NCBI RefSeq assembly: GCF_019774615.1
Contig: NZ_CP081496.1
Span: 248,001 to 312,000 of the forward strand
Reading direction: 5' to 3'
DNA from: Streptomyces sp. BHT-5-2
GTDB lineage: Bacteria > Actinomycetota > Actinomycetes > Streptomycetales > Streptomycetaceae
Length of the DNA stretch: 64,000 bases
In this document: positions 52,944 through 61,482 of the stretch, in pieces
Layout: each line of letters begins with the position of its first letter
Numbering within the stretch: the stretch's first letter is position 1
The notes under the pieces: model-generated
What the model was told of the DNA's origin: nothing
Seen by the model: the letters and a program-made list of their open reading frames with translations, nothing else
Databases searched by the model: none
Translations under genes and position numbers: made by a program

Positions 52944-54761
52944 TCAGGTAGTGGCGGCGAGGGCCGCGGTGGCGGCTTTCCCGATGGCGATGGCGGCCTG
53001 GGCCGGGTCGGTGAGTTCCAGCAAAGTGGTACCGGGCAGGGGGCGGGGGTCGGGGTCGAACGCGAGCCACAGCACCGCGCACCCTGCTCGTCGAAGGGCG
53101 GTGATGCGCTCGGCGGCGCGGGCGGCCTCGTCGGGGCGGTAGCAGCCGTCGGAGGCGATGGCCAGCAGGCGGCCCGCCCCCGGGCGGTCGAGGTCGAGCC
53201 CGGCGGTCAGGGCGTCGGTGGCCTCGGCGAGGCTGTGGTCCGCTCCCTTGGCTTTGAACTGGGTGACGCGGGCGGGGGTACGTCCGGGGGCGGTGATGGC
53301 GGTGATCGAGCGGTGGTAGGCGACGGTGGCGGTGCGGGAGTCGGGGTCGGTCAGGGCAGTGGCTTTGGCAAGGATCCAGGCGGCCGAGGCCATGGGGGCG
53401 GTGGCGCGGTGCATGGAGCCGGAGACGTCGACGGCGATGCCGACCCGGAGGGGTGGGGTGGGGGTGGGGCGGTGGAGGGTGCGGGTCCAGGGGGTTGCGG
53501 TGGGGGTGGCGCCTGCGGCGCGTTGGGCGTCCCGGGCCAGCGCCTGGCGCATGTTGAGGCGTCCGGGCGGGGCGGCGGAGGCGGTGACGGTGGTGGTGCG
53601 TTCGCGGTAGGCGGCGGCCCGCAGTGCCCGGGCCAGCCGTCCGGCCGCCGCTTTCTCTCCTGCTTCCGGCGCCCGGGTTCCGGTCACCGGCGAACGGTCG
53701 CGGCCTTTGCCGGGTGCGTCGGGGGTGAAAGGGCGCCCGTTGGAGGAGAAGACCTTCTGGGCGGTCTTCGCCGCCTGCCGTGCCTGGGCGGCCTGACTCG
53801 CCTTGGCCTGTGCGCGGGCCGCGCGTGCGGCGGCGACCTTGGCTTCGACGGCGGCCTGGGCGGCCTCGTTCGCCTGCACCTGGGCGACCACCTTGCCGAT
53901 GACTTCGGCCAGCACGCCCACGCGGCCGCTGGTCGGGCCCGGCGGCGGGGGTGCGCCGGTGGGGGCGGCGCCCAGGGCCTGGCACCAGGCGCGGGCGTGG
54001 TCCATCATTGCCGCCCCGTCCGCGTCGCCGGTGGCGTGCGCTGCGGTCCAGATGTCGGCGAGGGATTTCAGGAGTTCGGGGCCGAGGATGCCGGTGAGGG
54101 TGTGCTCCAGGGTGTGGGTTTCGTCCGGGGCGAGGATTCCGGCGTCGCGGCGGGCGAGGAGCAACCCGGCCGCGAGGGCGGCCTGCCAACGGTCGGAGGG
54201 GGCAGTGCTGGCGAAGTCGTTCAGGATCAATGTGCGGATGGCGGCGCGTAGGTAGCGGCGGTCACTGGGGCGGCGGCCCAGGTGTGCGCGTTCGGCACGG
54301 GACTCCTCCAGGATTTGCCCGGCCTCATCGAGGGCGGTGCCGCGCAGTGGGGGTGGGGTGTGCCAGTGGCTGTGGGCGGCGTGCGCGGCTTCGTGGACGA
54401 AGGCTCCCCAGGCGGCGGGGTAGCGGTCTTCGTCGCCGGGCCGGGCGGGGCGGATGGTGGCCGGATGCAGCGGGGCGAAGAGGGCGGTGTCGATCTCCAG
54501 TTGGGCGAGGGTGGGGTAGAAGGCAGCGGGGGCACCAGAGCGGGTGCCGTCCTCGCAGGTGACGAGAATGTCTTCACGGCCGGTCAGTTCCGGAAGCCGG
54601 GCGCTGAGGGCAGCGGCGATCCGCAGCCACTGGACACGGTGCGTGCTGGGGCGCACTTCGGCGAGGCTACCGCCGTCGTCCTCCCAGCGAGCGGCGGCCC
54701 GTTCTGACTCCGACAGAGCGGGCGGGACGGGCGGGACGTGGTTGTGCAACTGCGCAGACAT
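52944..54761 (-). CDS. CobT-like vWA protein with an HExxH metallopeptidase-like N-terminus
   Basis: The 605-residue protein has an N-terminal domain with HEAAHAAH (residues 123-130) and downstream Glu/His residues (ALDEAGQILEESRAERAH), the zinc-ligand pattern of gluzincin-type peptidases. Helical segments follow, then an Ala/Gln-rich coiled coil (about 290-345) and a C-terminal vWA domain (about 435-605) with intact MIDAS VGIAVDVSGSMHRA and IASDGCYRPDEA. The order helical region, linker, vWA is that of CobT-like partners of MoxR/CobS AAA ATPases. The AAA partner is immediately upstream. The target of remodelling is unknown. Confidence 0.85.
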   Translation of the reverse strand: MSAQLHNHVPPVPPALSESERAAARWEDDGGSLAEVRPSTHRVQWLRIAAALSARLPELTGREDILVTCEDGTRSGAPAAFYPTLAQLEIDTALFAPLHPATIRPARPGDEDRYPAAWGAFVHEAAHAAHSHWHTPPPLRGTALDEAGQILEESRAERAHLGRRPSDRRYLRAAIRTLILNDFASTAPSDRWQAALAAGLLLARRDAGILAPDETHTLEHTLTGILGPELLKSLADIWTAAHATGDADGAAMMDHARAWCQALGAAPTGAPPPPGPTSGRVGVLAEVIGKVVAQVQANEAAQAAVEAKVAAARAARAQAKASQAAQARQAAKTAQKVFSSNGRPFTPDAPGKGRDRSPVTGTRAPEAGEKAAAGRLARALRAAAYRERTTTVTASAAPPGRLNMRQALARDAQRAAGATPTATPWTRTLHRPTPTPPLRVGIAVDVSGSMHRATAPMASAAWILAKATALTDPDSRTATVAYHRSITAITAPGRTPARVTQFKAKGADHSLAEATDALTAGLDLDRPGAGRLLAIASDGCYRPDEAARAAERITALRRAGCAVLWLAFDPDPRPLPGTTLLELTDPAQAAIAIGKAATAALAATT

Positions 54762-54859
54762 GACTGGGAATCCCTTCGAGGGCGGGTTGAGGGGTGGCGT
54801 TTGTGGTTGGCCCGGGGTGAACCCTGCGGGGCCCGGCGCGTGGCCGGGCCCGGCGGCGG

Positions 54860-56053
54860 TTAGAGCTGGCGGCCCAGGGCGAGGGCGGTGACCGGGCGGC
54901 CGAGGGCTTTGGTGACGATCTCGGCGACCACATCGCGGTCTTCCAGGGGTGCGATGCCGACCAGGTTGGCGAAGGCGGCCTCGGTGCCCAGGACATCGGC
55001 GATCTTCTGGAACGCGATCAACTCGCGCAGTTGGGGTGCCCAGCCGACTTCGCCTGCCTGTTGGCTGGTGGCCAGGTGGCGTGCGATGCGGACCGCCGTG
55101 CGGTTGATCTTCAAGCAGGCGGCCAGGTCGTAATCGGAGCCGACTTGGATCTGCACGCTGAACCGGGAGGCCAGCGCCTCGGTCAGCACAGCCCCGTGCA
55201 CGCCCGGGTTGTGACCGGCGATCACGTAGAAGCCATCGGCGGCGGTGATCGTCTCGCCCTTGTGCGCCTTGACCTGGATCTGACGGCGCCCGTCCATCGC
55301 CGGGTAGAGGGCGGCCAGGACTTTGGGGGAGATCAGTGTGGCGTCGTCCAGGAGGAGGGCGCGCCCTTCCTGCATGGCGGTGACCAGGGGGCCATAGATG
55401 AATTCGTAGCCGCCGCTGGTGTCCTGGGTGTATTCGCCGATGAGGTCGCCGACGGTGGTGTCCCCGTCCCCGGCCACTGTGATCAGGTCCGGGAAGGCCG
55501 CCTCGATCAGCGAGGTCTTCCCCGTCCCCGGAGGCCCGTACAGCAACACCGCAACCCCCGCCTCGCGCAGCCTGCGCAACGCTTCCACGTCCGGGAGTTG
55601 GGCCAGGGCCCTGGGGTGATATCGCTGTCCGTTCGGGCGCATGATGGGCAGCGGCCTTCCTGAACGGGAAGCTGGTACGTGCACGGCTTTCGCCGAGGGT
55701 GGGTTGGGGCGAGATTGGGGCACTGCCGGTGCGGGGCCGGGCGGGTTGGTTGGGGCGCTTTGGGCGGCGGCAGTGGTCTTGGGCGTGGCCCGGTATCGGC
55801 GGGGGTGGGAACCCACCAACTCGGCCTCGCCCCGAGCCACCAGCGTGGCGCAGGCGTTGCCGACGGCTCCTCCTGAATGCCCCAGCGTCTTCGCCAGTTC
55901 CATGACGCTGAAGTCTGAACTGGGCTGGCCTGCCAGGACCTTCGCGACCCTGGCTCGCAACTCACCGGGGCGGGTCTTCGGCGGTACGGGTGGGTTTGCA
56001 CGGACTGTGGGTGTGGTCGGCGGGTGAGGGTGGTGTGGGGGCGGTGTTGTCAC
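54860..56053 (-). CDS. CobS/MoxR-type AAA+ ATPase with N-terminal winged helix
   Basis: GTG 56053 follows GGAG. The 397-residue protein has a small winged-helix domain at about 30-90 (ELRARVAKVLAGQPSSDFSVMELAKTLGHSGGAVGNACATLV) and an AAA+ core. The core has Walker A LLYGPPGTGKTSLIEA near 175, GEYTQDTSGGYEFIYGPL (pore region), Walker B RALLLDDATLI, and sensor FYVIAGHNPG, all intact. MoxR-family ATPases and vWA partners act as chaperone-like remodelers. An N-terminal winged helix is unusual and resembles the C-terminal domain of the 42766 gene, suggesting DNA targeting. Confidence 0.88.
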   Translation of the reverse strand: MTTPPPHHPHPPTTPTVRANPPVPPKTRPGELRARVAKVLAGQPSSDFSVMELAKTLGHSGGAVGNACATLVARGEAELVGSHPRRYRATPKTTAAAQSAPTNPPGPAPAVPQSRPNPPSAKAVHVPASRSGRPLPIMRPNGQRYHPRALAQLPDVEALRRLREAGVAVLLYGPPGTGKTSLIEAAFPDLITVAGDGDTTVGDLIGEYTQDTSGGYEFIYGPLVTAMQEGRALLLDDATLISPKVLAALYPAMDGRRQIQVKAHKGETITAADGFYVIAGHNPGVHGAVLTEALASRFSVQIQVGSDYDLAACLKINRTAVRIARHLATSQQAGEVGWAPQLRELIAFQKIADVLGTEAAFANLVGIAPLEDRDVVAEIVTKALGRPVTALALGRQL

Positions 56054-57145
56054 AGGTGGCTCCGGTCATGGTCGCTGGGGGGCAGCGGCAGTCGGTTACT
56101 TGTCTGTGGGGGGTGCCTGGCGCGGCACGGTCGGGTGTCGGGGTGGCTGCGGCGGGCGGGGCATGGGCTCGATCGGGCGTCTGGGCCGGGGGATGCGGGG
56201 AATCACGGGCGCGTTGTCGTCAAACGCAGGGCACATGGACTTGCTCCGTCTTTTCAGGCGTAGGTGGGGAGGTAGGCGGCGGCTTTCAGGCAGCGGGGCG
56301 CCAGAATTGGTTTTGGCCGCACTTCACCCGCGCGCGGATATCCTCCGCGAAGGAGTTTGCGGGTTTCCTCGTTCCCATTTCCCGGGAACAATTCAAATAT
56401 AGCTCGACCCGAATTCCAGCTGAAGCCAGATTCGGCTTGATAATGCTGGACTTCTCGCGAATTCACGACGGGAATTCAGGGGAATTCTGAGACGCGCGAC
56501 GCGAAGCGTCGTGGTTCGCTGGATTGGCGACCATTTCCCAGGCGCCTGCATGTGGCGGCCCCCGGCGCGGCCCCCGGCGCGGCCCCCGGCGCGGCCCCCG
56601 GCGCGGCCCCCGGCGCGGCCCCCGGCGCGGCCCCCGGCGCGGCCCCGGCGCGGCCCCCGGCGCGGCCCCCGGCGCGGCCCCCGGCGCGGCCCCCGGCGCG
56701 GCCCCGGCGCGGCCCCCGGCGCGGCCCCCGGCGCGGCCCCCGGCGCGGCCCCCGGCGCGGCGGCACCCTCGGCTACGCCTGGGCGCCGCCGCGCCTCGCA
56801 GGTGCTCGGAGCTATGCAGTTCCGGGTCCAGGCCCGTAGGAAGGTGTCCGCGGACGGTTAGAGGTATGGAAGATCGCGCGGCCGGCTGCCGGCATGCGCG
56901 CGGGGTTCACGGGCGGCCGGGCCTGTCACAAGTAGATCGGGATGCATAACTGCACCGATATACAGTCGCCCTCGCCCGCGGGTGGCTCGCTGGGGCCCTG
57001 ACCTGCGGCTACGGGACCGGCGGGGGCGTCGCTTCCAAGCGCGTACACGGGCGCGACGGCGGAATCGACGCCTGGAACGGCGGGGGGAGCGCCATCGCGC
57101 CTCTCACGCAGGCCGTGAGGCTCGCAGCGGTAGTGAGCTGCGGCT
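56054..57145. other. Long non-coding region with minisatellite
   Basis: This is 1.1 kb without a supportable gene. It contains an AT-rich, GAATTC-rich segment (56380-56490), a dyad GCGACGC-GAA-GCGTCG near 56489-56505, the 12-bp tandem array (separate entry), and inverted repeats such as GCCGGCTGCCGGC near 56882. Open frames crossing the array on all strands are artefacts of its period. It should carry the promoter of the minus-strand AAA-vWA operon. Confidence 0.6.
56555..56762. repeat. 12-bp G/C-only minisatellite, about 17 units
   Basis: The unit GGCGCGGCCCCC repeats head to tail for about 208 bp, with two 11-bp units lacking one C near 56641 and 56700. Every unit contains GGCGC and CGGCCC palindromic parts, giving extreme secondary structure. 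Copy number may be wrong in the assembly because such arrays collapse easily. Confidence 0.92.
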
Positions 57146-59908
57146 TTACCCCATCTGCCGGGAGTGGGGCCTGGGTGTGATGAGGGCTTGGGTGGCCGGG
57201 TCGGGTGTGAGGCCGAGTTCGGCGAGGTGGCGTTCGAGACGGGTGTAGGAGTGTCGGGCGGCGTCGTGGCGGCCGGCGGCCTGGTAGAGGCGGATGGCGT
57301 GTTGAGTCAGCCGCTCGTGGTCCGGGTGAAGGGTTGCCAGGTGCTCCAAGAGCGGCAGGACGACGTCTCGGTGTTGCGGCTCGGCCGTGGCGTATTCGGC
57401 TTGGCGGGCCAGGCGGAGAGCGGCGTCGGTGGCCTGCGTCGTGAGGTGTTCCCGAATCGCGTCAGCCCACAGATAGTCAGTGCCATGCGCGAAGGGGCCG
57501 CGGTAGTGGGCCATGGCCTCCCCTACAGCAGACAAGGCGTCATGTGCTGAATCCGTCGTTGCAGAGAAAGCTTTCCTGAGGATGCGGGTGAAATCCGCGA
57601 GGTCGGTTTCTACGAGTTCCGGGTGGAGTTTATGGAGTTCTCCCTGACGGAGGATGAATTCCTGTGTGGTGATTCCGGTTGCTGTGCGCAGGGCGCGTCG
57701 TACGGCGCGGCGGAGGTTTTTCAGTGCGTTCTGCTCGTTGTCCGGGTCGAGTTGGAGTTTGTCGGCAATGTCGGCGGCCAGGAGTCCGGTGGGGTGGGCG
57801 GCGAGCAGGGCGAGGAATTCGTGGACTTCGGGCCGCAGGTTGGTGCCGACGGGATCTTCGTGACCGCGGGCGTAGAGCGTGACGGGGCCGAGGACGTGAA
57901 GGCGAACGGGCTTGGTCTGTTGCGGACGAGAGGGGGCGGTGGCGTGCAGGTCGGCAGGGGGCGGTTCGCTCTCCGAGTCGTCGGCGGGGTCGGCTGGTGG
58001 CTGGCTGTCGCGCGAGGGTGGGCGTTGGTCGGGGAGGATGCGCAGGTGGGGGCGCTGGCCGTGAGCGCCGAGGAGGACCTCGGTCATGTCGTGGCCCGCG
58101 TCGGGTGTGAGGTGGAACAGCTCCAGCTGACTGGGGTGTTGGAGGTGTGCGTCGGGTCGGGTGGTGGTGCCGTCGGCGGCGATGTTCCAGTGCTCGGCTT
58201 CAGGCAGTGGGGTGTTGAGGGTGAGCACGATCAGGACGCCGGGTCGACTGCGGGTCGCCAGGGCCTGGACCTGTCCGAGGTGGGCGGCGTCCGGCGTGGC
58301 CAGCAGGAGCAGGGCGCCGGGTTCGGTCTCGTCGGCACTGCCCGATGTTGCTGGGCCGGTCGTCGGCGTATCGCGGTCGTGCTGTGCACGGGCGTGGATA
58401 ACCAGGTGTTGTTCGGCAATACGGACCGCGTGTGCGGTGTCGGTGGTCTGGGTCACCGCGCTGAACTGCCGCGGCAGGCCAGGCAGCAGGCAGTCGGCGA
58501 GGTCTTGCGGGACAACGGCCTTGACTTGGGGAGCGGCGGGGCGTTGGCGTTCGGCGGCGGTGAGGACGCCGGTCAGCAGCGCGCGGGCGGCGTCCTCGGC
58601 TCCGGGGCCGGTCCAGGTGCAGCCGCCGGTGGTGGCCAGAACGTCGAGGGGCACCTCGCTGTTGTCGCTTACCCCGATGGTCACCGTGTCTGCAGTGCAG
58701 GGTTGTTGGGGTGGGGTACGGCGGGTAATCAGGGCTTCGGGGTCGCGGGGACGGCGGGGTTGTGCGGCGGCGTGTGCGGCTTGTGCGGCCTTGTCGACCA
58801 GGGGGCTGAGAGCGGGTGCCTGCGTGTCCGGTTCACGCCGGCGGCGCTGGTGGACGTACCAGTAGCGCCGCGCGGCCAGAAGACCTGCCGCCACAGTGAT
58901 GCCGATCAGGCTCGCCTCCCCGAACCCGATGGCGGCCGGTCCCGGCGCTGCCGTCGCCTCTTCCTTGCGGCCCGAGGCGGCGTCGTCCTGGCGTGGTGTG
59001 GAGAGGACGTGCCGGCCGGTGGCAGGTCCCTGGTCGGGGGCTGGCCGGGGCGGCGCCGGTGAGGCGGATGGGGACTTCGATACGGAATCCGGCGTGGGGC
59101 CGTCGGGAGCGACGGTGGTTGCCGGCGAAGCGGAGTGGTTACTGACAGGGAGGGTCAGCCGCCAGCCGGCCTGGAGCGTGTCCGGGTCGTCGAGCTGGGC
59201 ACCGTCGCTTTGCACACGGTCCTTGTTGAGGGCGTAGATCCGTGGCCATTTGAGCGCGTCACCGAGGTGCGCCGCGGCGATGTCCCACAGTGTGTCACCT
59301 TCCACCACCGTGTACTCGATGTGCCGCACCGCTTCGGCGCTGGCGTGAGGCCCGTTGGCCTTCGGCCGGGACATCGCCGCCGAGGTTGCGGCGCCGGTGG
59401 TGGCTTGCTGCACCAGCGCGGGGTGGAGCGGGGCTGTCGCGGTGATCCGGTGCGGGGCCTCGTTCGCGAAAGGGGGCTGCTGGGCGGCGGCCGGCGCGGG
59501 GCGCCAGAGGCTGAGCAGAGCGACGACAAGAGTGCCGATGCACAGCGCGGCCAGCGAGCCCTTGAGAGACAGGTCGGCCACGTGGTCGCGGTGAGCGCGT
59601 CGGTCGTGCAGCAGTTGTGGGAGGTGCGCGGTGTACCAGCAGACTTCACGGATCACGGTGAAGGCGAAGGCGGCCCAGCACACCCAGCCGACCATGGCCA
59701 GCAGGTCGATGACCAGGGGATCGCTGATCGGCTGTGCGAGCCGCTCGCCCAGCTCGTGCCAGGAGTGGACACTGTCGGGCCAGGGGATGCCGACCGCCTG
59801 CCACAGCACGTAAGGCATCCCGGCCAGCAGGGCGAGGGTGAGGGCGAGGGTGCCCAGGGCCGTGACGGCCGCGGTCAGGCGCTGGCGTAGTGCAACTTGG
59901 TGGGTCAT
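57146..59908 (-). CDS. Membrane protein joining LysM to an SARP/BTAD-type regulatory domain
   Basis: ATG 59908 follows GGAGG. The 920-residue protein has membrane helices at about 12-38, 66-88 and 117-135. A LysM domain lies at 198-255 (IEYTVVEGDTLWDIAAAHLG, WPRIYALNKD). A Pro/Ser linker and a fourth helix near 325-345 (ASLIGITVAAGLLAARRYWYV) with a basic stop-transfer follow. A large cytoplasmic part ends in a winged-helix plus BTAD region (about 690-915: VRLHVLGPVTLYARG, LALLAAHPTGLLAADIADKL, NALKNLRRAVRRALR, and helical repeats). Wall binding outside and a regulator-like domain inside suggest a transmembrane sensor. It is the last gene of the Tad operon. Confidence 0.88.
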   Translation of the reverse strand: MTHQVALRQRLTAAVTALGTLALTLALLAGMPYVLWQAVGIPWPDSVHSWHELGERLAQPISDPLVIDLLAMVGWVCWAAFAFTVIREVCWYTAHLPQLLHDRRAHRDHVADLSLKGSLAALCIGTLVVALLSLWRPAPAAAQQPPFANEAPHRITATAPLHPALVQQATTGAATSAAMSRPKANGPHASAEAVRHIEYTVVEGDTLWDIAAAHLGDALKWPRIYALNKDRVQSDGAQLDDPDTLQAGWRLTLPVSNHSASPATTVAPDGPTPDSVSKSPSASPAPPRPAPDQGPATGRHVLSTPRQDDAASGRKEEATAAPGPAAIGFGEASLIGITVAAGLLAARRYWYVHQRRRREPDTQAPALSPLVDKAAQAAHAAAQPRRPRDPEALITRRTPPQQPCTADTVTIGVSDNSEVPLDVLATTGGCTWTGPGAEDAARALLTGVLTAAERQRPAAPQVKAVVPQDLADCLLPGLPRQFSAVTQTTDTAHAVRIAEQHLVIHARAQHDRDTPTTGPATSGSADETEPGALLLLATPDAAHLGQVQALATRSRPGVLIVLTLNTPLPEAEHWNIAADGTTTRPDAHLQHPSQLELFHLTPDAGHDMTEVLLGAHGQRPHLRILPDQRPPSRDSQPPADPADDSESEPPPADLHATAPSRPQQTKPVRLHVLGPVTLYARGHEDPVGTNLRPEVHEFLALLAAHPTGLLAADIADKLQLDPDNEQNALKNLRRAVRRALRTATGITTQEFILRQGELHKLHPELVETDLADFTRILRKAFSATTDSAHDALSAVGEAMAHYRGPFAHGTDYLWADAIREHLTTQATDAALRLARQAEYATAEPQHRDVVLPLLEHLATLHPDHERLTQHAIRLYQAAGRHDAARHSYTRLERHLAELGLTPDPATQALITPRPHSRQMG

Positions 59909-59946
59909 GGCCGGGTGGCCTCCGCGGCGGACGTGGTGAACGGACT

Positions 59947-60396
59947 TTAGGGGGTGGCGCGTTCGGCGTGCGAGGTGGCGGTCGCGTGCAGGGTGAGGGT
60001 GCGCAGGCCGACCAGTTGCAGGATCTGGGGGTGGTAGCGGTGGGTGACGTGGACGGTGACGGCGTTCCCCCTCACCATCGCGCTGCCGCTGTCTCCGGCG
60101 GAGGCGACATGGGCGCGGGCGGCGCGGGCGGCTTCGGCACGCACGAGCCGGACCTCGTCGTGGTGGCGCAGCTGTCCGACGTCGAGCTGCTGGGCACCGC
60201 TCCGCGCGGCCTCCTGCGCCACATCCAGCGCCCGGGCCTTGCCAGCCAGGGCCAAGCCCCCATCCACGACAATCCCGGCGAACAGCCACAGCGCAGCGAC
60301 GACGCCGACAACGAACGCCGTGGCCTGACCCCGGTCATCACCTTGTACGAACCCGGCGCGAACGCAGGCCAAATGCCTTCGGACACGTGTCTTCAC
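59947..60396 (-). CDS. TadG/TadE-like pilus assembly protein
   Basis: The 149-residue protein overlaps the preceding gene by 4 bases (ATGA). A short basic leader with DDRGQATAF precedes one membrane helix (VVGVVAALWLFAGIVVDGGLALAG) and a helical stalk KARALDVAQEAARSGAQQLD, the prepilin-like pattern of Tad minor pilins. A short beta-rich C-terminal part follows. It is exported to the envelope as a likely minor pilin or anchor. Confidence 0.88.
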   Translation of the reverse strand: MKTRVRRHLACVRAGFVQGDDRGQATAFVVGVVAALWLFAGIVVDGGLALAGKARALDVAQEAARSGAQQLDVGQLRHHDEVRLVRAEAARAARAHVASAGDSGSAMVRGNAVTVHVTHRYHPQILQLVGLRTLTLHATATSHAERATP

Positions 60397-60830
60397 GATG
60401 CTTTGCCCCTGAAGGTGTCTACTACGGAGAAGGCCGTGCCAGCCAGGCGTACGTGGCCAGGCATCCCGGTGCCGGTGAGATCTGCCAGGCCGGCGGTGCA
60501 GGAGACCTTCGCCGAGACGTTGGCACCCGGGATGAGGCCACCGGTCGTGACGCCGATGCTCGGATGTGTGCAGTTGGCGTGCACTTCTTTGAGCGCCGTC
60601 GTCGCGGCGCGGTGGGCCTGGGTGCGGGCGGCGCGTTCGGTGCGGGCCAGGGAAGCGGCACGGGCGGCCTGATGAGCGGCATCCGCCACCACCAGGCGTG
60701 CGTCAGCGAGCCGCCCAAGCCCCACCACGACGAGCAACACCATCACCAACAACGGGATGACCAGCACCAGCTCCACCGACGCCGAACCCCGATCGCGCTC
60801 TTCACACACTGAAGCCCCCTGAACCCTCAT
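60393..60830 (-). CDS. TadE-like minor pilin
   Basis: The 145-residue protein has RDRGSASVELVLVIPLLVMVLLVVVGLGRLADARL, the TadE-type motif with Glu at position 5 of the processed helix. ADAAHQAARAASLA and a C-terminal domain with two Cys (CTHPSIG ... CTAGLAD) that could form a disulfide follow. It overlaps both neighbours by 4 bases, so the three TadE-like genes are a coupled set. Confidence 0.9.
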   Translation of the reverse strand: MRVQGASVCEERDRGSASVELVLVIPLLVMVLLVVVGLGRLADARLVVADAAHQAARAASLARTERAARTQAHRAATTALKEVHANCTHPSIGVTTGGLIPGANVSAKVSCTAGLADLTGTGMPGHVRLAGTAFSVVDTFRGKAS

Positions 60831-61225
60831 GGCCGATGCCCAGTGGGGCTGGTGAGGCGTTCGGTGGGACCGGAAGCAGTGCCAGACGCGCGCAGACTCA
60901 GGCCGGGCACCACAGCTATGGCCTTTCCGCGGACTCGCACAGTGGTCTGCACGGTGGTGCGGTCGACCGTCACGGAGGGGACGGTCAGGACCCTGCTGCC
61001 CAGCGCTGCGAGGCTGCGCCGGGCCTGTGCCCGGCCCTCGGCAGCGGTCCCGTCCTTCGTGCGGGCAGCGGCCAGAGCCCGCCCGGCGGCGTACTGGGCG
61101 ATGTGCCGCGCATGCCAGACGAGCGCAAATTGCACCACCAGCATGGCCAGGAGCAGCAGCACCGGAACGACCAGCACCAGCTGGGTAGTCGCCGCTCCGC
61201 GGTCGTCACGCACCCCACGTGGCAT
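60827..61225 (-). CDS. TadE-like minor pilin (no Glu5)
   Basis: The 132-residue protein has DDRGAATTQLVLVVPVLLLLAMLVVQFALVWHARHIAQYAAGRALAAAR, the same leader, helix and stalk plan. The Glu expected at position 5 of the helix is replaced by Gln (TTQLV), as seen in some TadF-like members. The C-terminal half is a small beta domain. It is coupled to the next gene by a 4-base overlap. Confidence 0.88.
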   Translation of the reverse strand: MPRGVRDDRGAATTQLVLVVPVLLLLAMLVVQFALVWHARHIAQYAAGRALAAARTKDGTAAEGRAQARRSLAALGSRVLTVPSVTVDRTTVQTTVRVRGKAIAVVPGLSLRASGTASGPTERLTSPTGHRP

Positions 61226-61236
61226 AGCGGTCGCCT

Positions 61237-61431
61237 CTACCCGAGGTCGATCGACTTGGCCTTGGCCGTGACCTTGGCAACGATGATGCCCACCACGCTG
61301 AGCGCCAGGATGACCAGCAGGGCGGTGATCAGGACGGTCTCGGTGGTGTAGCCGGCGTCCCCACGGGTGTGCTCGCGCACCTTGGCCAGGTGAGCCCGCA
61401 GCAGACGGGTCAGGAAGTTCACGTCGAACAT
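61237..61431 (-). CDS. Flp-like major pilin candidate (64 aa)
   Basis: The very short protein has a charged leader (VREHTRGDAGYTTE) and one long hydrophobic helix (TVLITALLVILALSVVGIIVAKVTAKA). Leader Gly followed by a Tyr and Thr-Glu within five residues matches Flp prepilin processing by a TadV-type peptidase. Size and position between TadC and TadE genes fit the major pilin of a Tad pilus. Confidence 0.85.
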   Translation of the reverse strand: MFDVNFLTRLLRAHLAKVREHTRGDAGYTTETVLITALLVILALSVVGIIVAKVTAKAKSIDLG

Positions 61432-61482
61432 GACTGGACTGTCGTCTTTCTCTTCGTTCTCGTACGGTTCGGAAAGGGGCTT

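Noticed and set aside
56476..56949. Several 70-140 residue frames on both strands over the minisatellite
   Set aside because: They encode only periodic PARP, APGA or RRGP units fixed by the 12-bp repeat; no start signals and no conserved ends.
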